The notes beneath the pieces are model-generated. The model was not told where the DNA came from. It was given only the letters and a program-made list of their open reading frames with translations, and ran no database searches. From Actinomycetes bacterium (GTDB taxonomy: Bacteria; Actinomycetota; Actinomycetes; Actinomycetales; Cellulomonadaceae), in NCBI GenBank assembly GCA_021793115.1, contig JAJYTJ010000002.1, positions 1 to 55,851 on the forward strand: a DNA stretch of 55,851 nt, in the 5' to 3' direction. This document shows positions 50,794 through 55,851 of the stretch, piece after piece. Position 1 is the first letter of the stretch, and every line of letters starts with the position of its first letter. A program made the position numbers and the translations under genes.

Positions 50794-52041
50794 TCAGGAG
50801 GTGGCGCCCACCTGGGCGGCGGGCCGGGACGCGGCCGGCGTCTTGGCGCCGAGCACGCGGCCCAGCACCAGGGCGAGCGCGATGCCGACGCCGGCGACGA
50901 CGATCGAGACGATGAACGGGTTGGTGTAGTCACCCTTGGCGCCACCACCCATCGACGCGCCGATCTTCGGGCCGAAGTACGCGGCGATCGAGTACGCGCT
51001 GAACATGATGCCGTAGTTGATGCCCTGGAACCGGGGGCCGAAGGTCTTCATGGTCAGCGCCGGGAACACGCCCATGACGCCGCCGAAGCACAGGCCGAGG
51101 AGCACGATGCCGAGGACGAAGCCGACCGTCGTGTGCAGCGTGAGGAGCACCACCATGGCCACGGCGACGACGGCGTAGATGAACACGACCGCCGTCGTGT
51201 AGCCGAGCCGGTCGGAGACCGCGCCCCACGCGAAGCGCCCCGCCGCGTTGCAGATCGAGTAGATCGAGACGAGCACCGCGGCGGTCGCGGCGCTGATGCC
51301 GAACATCTTGGTCTGGGCGATCGGGGACAGCTGCGACGCGATGAGCAGGCCCGAGAAGGCGCCCGCGCCGAGCATGACGAAGATGAGGTAGAACGCCGGC
51401 TTGCGCAGCATCTGCGTCCAGGTGTGGTTCACGGGGGCGGCGGCGCCGGTCGGCGGGGTCCAGCCGGCCGGGGCGTAGCCGTTCGGGGCGGGCTGGATGA
51501 GCAGCGCGCCGAGCACCACGACGACGGCGTAGGCGATGCCCATGCGGACGAATGCCGCGCCGACGCCCGACGACTTGATGATGGCCTGCGCCACGGGCGC
51601 GGCGACGACCGAGCCGGCGCCCATGCCCATGGTGATGAGGCCCGCCGCCAGGCCGCGCCGGTCCGGGAACAGCTTGATGGTGTTGTTGAGGCACCCGGAG
51701 TACGCGAAGCCCTGGCCGAGGCCGGCGATGAGCCCGTAGTAGAGGTAGAGCTGGGTGGTGCTGCTCGCCGTGCCGGTGAGGATGAACCCGAGCGCGAACA
51801 GCAGCGAGCCGGCGAAGATCGCGAGGCGCGCGCCGCCGCGGTCGATGATGTAGCCGCCGGCGATCATGGGGATGGGCGCGATGGCGCCGTTGATGGTGAA
51901 GGCGAGCATCACCTGACCCATGGTCCAGCCGTGTGCGGTGGTGAGCGGCCCGGCGAACACCGAGAAGGCGTAGATCGCGCCGGTGCACAGCAGGACGAGC
52001 ACGGATCCGGCGAGGACCCGCCAACGATTGATGGTCTGCAT
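50794..52041 (-). CDS. OFA-type MFS transporter (oxalate/formate-antiporter family)
   Basis: The 415-residue transporter has twelve membrane segments and matches the OFA branch: the opening QTINRWRVLAGSVLVLLCTG and the AIYAFSVFAGPLTTAHGWT block with GQVMLAFTINGA, then SGCLNNTIKLFPDRRGLAAG. In this family the second half often carries FGPRFQGINYGIMFSAYSIA, as here. It probably imports a short carboxylic acid. It is encoded between the CoA-ligase and CoA-transferase genes on the same strand, 11 bases after the latter. The ribosome-binding site is weak. Confidence 0.88.
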   Translation of the reverse strand: MQTINRWRVLAGSVLVLLCTGAIYAFSVFAGPLTTAHGWTMGQVMLAFTINGAIAPIPMIAGGYIIDRGGARLAIFAGSLLFALGFILTGTASSTTQLYLYYGLIAGLGQGFAYSGCLNNTIKLFPDRRGLAAGLITMGMGAGSVVAAPVAQAIIKSSGVGAAFVRMGIAYAVVVVLGALLIQPAPNGYAPAGWTPPTGAAAPVNHTWTQMLRKPAFYLIFVMLGAGAFSGLLIASQLSPIAQTKMFGISAATAAVLVSIYSICNAAGRFAWGAVSDRLGYTTAVVFIYAVVAVAMVVLLTLHTTVGFVLGIVLLGLCFGGVMGVFPALTMKTFGPRFQGINYGIMFSAYSIAAYFGPKIGASMGGGAKGDYTNPFIVSIVVAGVGIALALVLGRVLGAKTPAASRPAAQVGATS

Positions 52042-52052
52042 CACGATGTCTT

Positions 52053-53642
52053 TCAGGACAGAGCGACGGCGGGTGCCGGGCGCTCGGGGGTGGACAGGGT
52101 GGTCAGCTCTCCCCAGACCTCGCGGAACAGGCCCGCCGGCATGGGGCTCAGGGTGGGCGAGACCGCGGGCGTGAAGTCCATCCGGTCGAGGACGTCGCGC
52201 TGGAGGTCGATGCCCGGGGCAACCTCGATGACGGTCATGACGCCGTCGACGAGCTGCAGCACGGCGCGCTCGGTGACGTAGAGCACGCGCTGCCCCCGCT
52301 GTGCCGCGTACGTCCCCGAGAAGGTGATCTGCTCGACGTCGCGCAGGAACTTGCGCGCCTTGCCTTCCGTGACGACCTTCACCTCGCCGCCGGCGACCTC
52401 GACCTCGAGGCCCCCCGCGGTGAACGTGCCGGCGAAGATCAGGGTCTTGGCCGACTGGCAGATGTCGATGAACCCGCCGCAGCCGGCCACCCGCCCGTTG
52501 AACTTCGAGACGTTGACGTTCCCGTGCCGGTCCGCCTGGGCCAGGCCCAGCACGGCGCAGTCGAGGCCGCCGCCGTCGTAGAAGTCGAACTGCGAGTGCA
52601 TGTCGACCAGGGCCTCGGGGTTGTACGCGTGCCCGAAGTCCTTCAGGCCCGCCGGGACGCCGCCGATGGCGCCGGCCTCCGTGGTGAGCATGATCTGGTC
52701 GCTGATGCCCTCCTCGGCGGCGACGGTGCCGACGTCGCACGGGATGCCGACGCCGAGGTTGAGCACCGCTCCCGGGCGCAGCTCCATCGCGCTGCGTCGC
52801 GCGATGACCTTGCGCTCGGAGAGGGGGATGGGGGTGATGGCCTCCAGCGGCACGCGCAGCTGGCCCGAGAACGACGGGTTGTAGTGCGTGTTCTCGGTCT
52901 GGAAGTGGTTCTCCGGCTGCGAGACGACGAGGTAGTCGACGAGGATGCCCGGCACCTTGACGAGGTTCGGGTCGAGCGAGCCGGCGGCTGCGATCGACTC
53001 CACCTGCGCGATGACGATGCCGCCGCTGTTGCGGGCCGCCTGCGCGATCGGCAGCACCTCGAGCTTGAGGCCCTCGTGCTCGAGCGTGAGGTTGCCGTGC
53101 TCGTCGGCCACCGTGCCGCGGATGAGCGCGACGTCGACCGGGAACGACGGGTAGAACAGCCACTCCTCGCCGGCGAGCTCGATGACCTGCACCACGTCGT
53201 CGGTCGAGGAGGGCGACATGCGGGCGCCCTCGACCCGCGGGTCGACGAACGTGCCGAGCCCCACCTTGGTGATGACGCCGGGCCGCTTGGCGGCGATCTC
53301 GCGGTAGAGCTGCGTGATGACGCCCTGCGGCAGGTTGTAGGCCTGGCAGCCGTCCTCCTGGATGAGCTTGGCCAGGCCGGGGGAGGCGATCGCGATGCCG
53401 CCGATCCAGCGCTTGATGAGGCCCCGGTGGCCCCAGTGGCTCATGCCCTTGTCGCGGCGGTTGCCCACCGCGGACGCGTGGACCACGGTGAGGTCGCGCG
53501 GGGCCGCCTCCGCGAGGAACCGCTGCTCGACGGCGATGAGCGTCTCCTCGTTGACGCACGCCAGGCCGAAGCCGGACAGCGCCACGGTGGAGCCGTCCTT
53601 GATCAGCGCGGCGGCCTGCTGGGGCGTGATGACCTGTGCCAC
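52053..53642 (-). CDS. CoA-transferase, YdiF/propionate-CoA-transferase type (fused alpha and beta)
   Basis: The 529-residue protein is a fused two-domain CoA-transferase. The first half opens QVITPQQAAALIKDGSTVAL with SGFG, and the second has the active-site Glu E322 in LTTEAGAIGGVPAG. It moves CoA between short acyl groups. E. coli YdiF has the same architecture, and its gene also neighbours an acyl-CoA dehydrogenase and fix-like genes. The GTG at 53642 is preceded by GAAGGAGA 6 bases away. It is divergent from the dehydrogenase gene, with 184 bases between starts. Confidence 0.92.
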   Translation of the reverse strand: MAQVITPQQAAALIKDGSTVALSGFGLACVNEETLIAVEQRFLAEAAPRDLTVVHASAVGNRRDKGMSHWGHRGLIKRWIGGIAIASPGLAKLIQEDGCQAYNLPQGVITQLYREIAAKRPGVITKVGLGTFVDPRVEGARMSPSSTDDVVQVIELAGEEWLFYPSFPVDVALIRGTVADEHGNLTLEHEGLKLEVLPIAQAARNSGGIVIAQVESIAAAGSLDPNLVKVPGILVDYLVVSQPENHFQTENTHYNPSFSGQLRVPLEAITPIPLSERKVIARRSAMELRPGAVLNLGVGIPCDVGTVAAEEGISDQIMLTTEAGAIGGVPAGLKDFGHAYNPEALVDMHSQFDFYDGGGLDCAVLGLAQADRHGNVNVSKFNGRVAGCGGFIDICQSAKTLIFAGTFTAGGLEVEVAGGEVKVVTEGKARKFLRDVEQITFSGTYAAQRGQRVLYVTERAVLQLVDGVMTVIEVAPGIDLQRDVLDRMDFTPAVSPTLSPMPAGLFREVWGELTTLSTPERPAPAVALS

Positions 53643-53692
53643 GGGCGTCTCCTTCGTCGCATGGGCCGGTGCGGGCCCGACCAGAAGAATTC

Positions 53693-53728
53693 CGGACTTG
53701 TGACGTCCGTAACTAGGGACGATCGTCC
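53693..53728. promoter_or_regulatory. Two inverted repeats between divergent CoA-transferase and dehydrogenase genes
   Basis: CGGAC (53693-53697) pairs with GTCCG (53705-53709) across seven bases, and GGACGATCGTCC (53717-53728) is a perfect 12-bp palindrome. Both fall in the shared promoter region of two divergent arms of one pathway. No regulator gene is in the cluster within the window, so the binding protein is unknown. Confidence 0.45.
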
Positions 53729-53826
53729 TGAGAGACGTCGCGGGGCGTGGCCCGACGATGGGCAGCGGGCGCCGGCGGGCGCCGCCGGACGACGACGTCG
53801 GCCACCTCCCGGAAAGGCACACCACG

Positions 53827-54972
53827 ATGGACTTCACGCTGACCGACGAGCAGGAGCTGCTCCTGTCCAGCCTCGACGAGCTGCTCGAGCGCGAGTGCCC
53901 CGAGTCGTACATCGCCGAGCTCGACCTGCACCACGAGTCGGCGACGAGCTTCCGCAAGGCGCTGCACGAGGCGGGCTTCATGTCGCTCGGGTTCCCGGAG
54001 GAGTACGGCGGCACGCCGTGCGACGCGGTCACGCTCGTGCTGCTCGCCGAGCGCGTCTGCCGGCAGGGGCTGAACAACGGCTTCGGCCTGGAGCTGCTGC
54101 AGGCGATGGACATCCTCGAGTTCGGCTCGGAGGGCCAGAAGCAGGAGATCCTCGGCCTGCTGGCCAACGGCCGCGTGCCGTTCGCGCTCGGCTTCACCGA
54201 GCCCGGCGCGGGCTCGGACAACTCCGCGATGACCACCTCGGCCGTGCACCACGACGGCCTGGTGACCTTCAACGGCACCAAGACGCTCATCACGGCCGCG
54301 CTGCAGAGCAAGTACCTGCTCGTCATGGCGAAGAACCCCGACGCGGAGGACCCGCGCAAGGCGATCTCCATGTACCTCGTGCCGATGGACGCCCCGGGCG
54401 TGACCACCAACCGCCTGGAGAAGATCCTCTGGTACACGCAGGACAGCTGCGAGATCTTCCTCGACGACGTCACGCTGCCCGAGCAGGACTGCCTCGTCGG
54501 CGTCAAGGGCAACGGCTTCAAGCAGCTCATGCGCAACTTCGAGATGGAGCGGCTCGTCATCGCCGCGACGTGCCTCGGCCAGGCGCAGTGCGCGTTCGAC
54601 GACGCCGCGGCCTACGCCGCGCAGCGCGTGCAGTTCGGCCAGCCCATCGGCAGCTTCCAGCTCACCCAGCTCAAGCTGACCGACATGGCGATCAAGCTCG
54701 AGAACATGCGCAACTTCGTCTACAAGACGGCCTGGATGCTCGACCGCGGGCTGCCGCTGAAGAGCCAGGGCGCCCTGTGCAAGCGGTACTGCGCGATGTC
54801 CGGGTTCGAGGTCGCCGACGACGCCCTGCAGATCTTCGGGGGCGTGGGCGTCACGGTCGGCGCCCGCATCTCGCGGCTCTGGCGCGACCTGCGCGGTCAC
54901 CGGTTCGGCGGCGGCACCGACGAGATCATGGTGCACATCGCGGGCCGTCAGATCGTCAAGGACCACAGCTGA
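53827..54972 (+). CDS. CaiA/YdiO-like acyl-CoA dehydrogenase
   Basis: The 381-residue flavoprotein matches CaiA (crotonobetainyl-CoA reductase) and E. coli YdiO over its length: MDFTLTDEQELLL at the start, FTEPGAGSD, TQDSCEIFLDDVTLPEQD, YAAQRVQFGQPIGSFQL and ISRLWRDLRGHRFGGGTDEI at the end, all close to CaiA wording. Such enzymes reduce an enoyl-CoA using electrons from FixAB rather than oxidising fatty acids. FixA follows 29 bases downstream. GGAAAGG about 9 bases before the ATG supports the start at 53827. The substrate is not predictable; carnitine metabolism is unlikely without CaiB or CaiD-like genes in view. Confidence 0.92.
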   Translation: MDFTLTDEQELLLSSLDELLERECPESYIAELDLHHESATSFRKALHEAGFMSLGFPEEYGGTPCDAVTLVLLAERVCRQGLNNGFGLELLQAMDILEFGSEGQKQEILGLLANGRVPFALGFTEPGAGSDNSAMTTSAVHHDGLVTFNGTKTLITAALQSKYLLVMAKNPDAEDPRKAISMYLVPMDAPGVTTNRLEKILWYTQDSCEIFLDDVTLPEQDCLVGVKGNGFKQLMRNFEMERLVIAATCLGQAQCAFDDAAAYAAQRVQFGQPIGSFQLTQLKLTDMAIKLENMRNFVYKTAWMLDRGLPLKSQGALCKRYCAMSGFEVADDALQIFGGVGVTVGARISRLWRDLRGHRFGGGTDEIMVHIAGRQIVKDHS

Positions 54973-55001
54973 GCAGCGGACCAGGACGAGGAGGAACCCC
55001 G

Positions 55002-55778
55002 ATGAAGATCGTCGTCGCCTACAAGTGGGCGCCGAACCCCCAGGACCTGCAGGTCCGCGCCGACGGCACGGTCGACGCGTCGCGCGGCAAGCCGGCCGTC
55101 AGCGAGTACGACCCGGTCGCGTTCGAGCTCGCCCGGCGGCTGGCCGACGAGACCGGCGGCGAGGTCGTCGGCCTGACCGTCGGCGCCGCCGCGATCGACA
55201 CCCCGCTGGCGCGCAAGGCCGCGCTCTCGCGTGGGCTGGACCGTCTCGTCCTCGTGGCCGACGACGCGCTCGCGGGCGCCGACAGCACGCGGCTGGCCGC
55301 GGTGCTCGCCGCCGCGGTGCGGGTTGTCGGCGACGTGGACCTCGTGCTCGCGGGCGACTCGTCGGTCGACGTCGCGGAGGGCCAGGTGCCGCTGACGACC
55401 GCGGCCCAGCTGGGCTGGCTCGGGCTGGGCCGCGTCACCGCGGTGAGCCCGGCCGCCGACGGCCTCGTCGTCGAGCGCGACACCCCGGCCGGGGTCGCGG
55501 TGCTCTCGGTGCGCACGCCCGTGGTGCTGGCCGCCACGGCGGACGCGGTGGTGCCGCGGGTCGCGGGGATGAAGGACATCCTGGCGGCGGCCAAGAAGCC
55601 CGTCGAGGTGCTCCCGCTGGCCGGCCTGGACGTGCCGGCGCCGGCCGTCTCGTTGGCGACGCTCGGGACGGCCAAGCCGTCCGGCGGCGACCGGCAGGCC
55701 GTCCTGTTCGACGGAGCCGATCCCGCGGCGGCGGCATCGCAGCTGGTGGGCGCGCTGCGCTCGGCCGGCGTCCTGTAG
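55002..55778 (+). CDS. fixA: FixA, electron-transfer flavoprotein beta subunit
   Basis: The 258-residue protein opens KIVVAYKWAPNPQDLQVRAD and has SEYDPVAFELARRLADETGG, DLVLAGDSSVDVAEGQVPL and VVPRVAGMKDILAAAKKPVE, in the order of ETF beta/FixA. It passes electrons with FixB to the acyl-CoA dehydrogenase. FixA-type ETFs in cai/ydi-like clusters are distinct from the housekeeping etfB. Shine-Dalgarno GAGGAGGA lies 6 bases before the ATG. FixB begins 27 bases after its stop. Confidence 0.9.
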   Translation: MKIVVAYKWAPNPQDLQVRADGTVDASRGKPAVSEYDPVAFELARRLADETGGEVVGLTVGAAAIDTPLARKAALSRGLDRLVLVADDALAGADSTRLAAVLAAAVRVVGDVDLVLAGDSSVDVAEGQVPLTTAAQLGWLGLGRVTAVSPAADGLVVERDTPAGVAVLSVRTPVVLAATADAVVPRVAGMKDILAAAKKPVEVLPLAGLDVPAPAVSLATLGTAKPSGGDRQAVLFDGADPAAAASQLVGALRSAGVL

Positions 55779-55805
55779 GCCTCGCGCGAGGAAGTGGAGC
55801 AGCCC

Positions 55806-55851
55806 ATGAACGCATCGCACGCATCGCAGTCCTGGGTCGTCGTCGCCGACG
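55806..55851 (+). CDS. fixB: FixB, electron-transfer flavoprotein alpha subunit (5' end only)
   Basis: Fifteen codons are visible (MNASHASQSWVVVAD) before the window ends. The SWVVVAD strand is what opens ETF alpha/FixB proteins, and the position directly after fixA fits. GGAG lies 7 bases before the ATG. The remainder lies outside the window. Confidence 0.65.
   Translation, partial: MNASHASQSWVVVAD

Noticed and set aside
53827..55851. Carnitine-reduction (cai) operon
   Set aside because: The dehydrogenase and FixAB resemble it, but CaiB-type and CaiD-type genes are absent in view. The CoA-transferase is of the unrelated YdiF type.

Overview
The window is very GC-rich DNA (roughly three quarters G+C by eye) from an actinomycete. 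Many genes start with GTG, adjacent genes often overlap by ATGA or GTGA, and about ten genes look leaderless. The first 12 kb carries the conserved actinobacterial set found near whiB7: a WhiB7 tail, ThiF-like protein, DUF5679, YgjP-like peptidase, DUF2342 protein, PDZ/Lon-like protease, PPA1309 protein and UPF0182. Gene content and carbohydrate loci fit Cellulomonadaceae or a near relative in Micrococcales. That placement is inference; no rRNA is present. No tRNA, CRISPR array or intact insertion sequence was seen.

Layout. 1-12.5 kb: the conserved block above, then two glycerophosphodiester phosphodiesterases coupled to an alpha/beta hydrolase and a UMF1-type MFS transporter. 12.5-13.1 kb: a scar with two gene remnants (DUF1508 and ROK C-terminus). 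13.1-20.9 kb: a catabolic operon for an alpha-glucoside, probably isomalto-oligosaccharides: ROK regulator, two sugar-ABC permeases, a lipoprotein binding protein, a cytoplasmic GH15 and a cytoplasmic GH31. 21-22.7 kb: an aldo/keto reductase and small unknowns. 22.7-30.9 kb: a complete divergent potassium system (kdpDE against kdpFABC), with an extra 27-residue membrane microprotein before kdpF and a two-sided array of CTGACG motifs between the arms.

30.9-41.4 kb: a DUF1905 gene with a duplicated promoter/start module; a DUF222-HNH gene whose promoter is covered by a consensus-type LexA box; a four-gene operon (ribbon-helix-helix protein, DUF4097, ABC ATPase, ABC permease) with a 19-bp palindromic operator; an epimerase; a P-loop kinase; and a TetR-controlled ABC exporter. 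41.4-44.4 kb: an F420-type oxidoreductase, a badly decayed GAPDH pseudogene coupled to a TetR gene with an 18-bp operator, and a divergent enolase.

44.4-49 kb: a DMT transporter with a 23-histidine tail, a DUF1232 protein, and a two-component system in which regulator and kinase converge tail to tail. The kinase is co-transcribed with a SHOCT protein and a Gly/Met-rich exported protein. 49.2 kb to the end: a cluster for CoA-activated acid metabolism (acyl-CoA ligase, OFA-type MFS transporter, CoA-transferase, CaiA/YdiO-like dehydrogenase, FixA and the start of FixB). Its gene set resembles the cai/fix and ydi loci of enterobacteria. No single wholly new system stands out. The most interesting signals are regulatory: leaderless promoters overlapped by operators, palindromes placed exactly over convergent stop codons, a leaderless five-codon minicistron, and the kdp control region.
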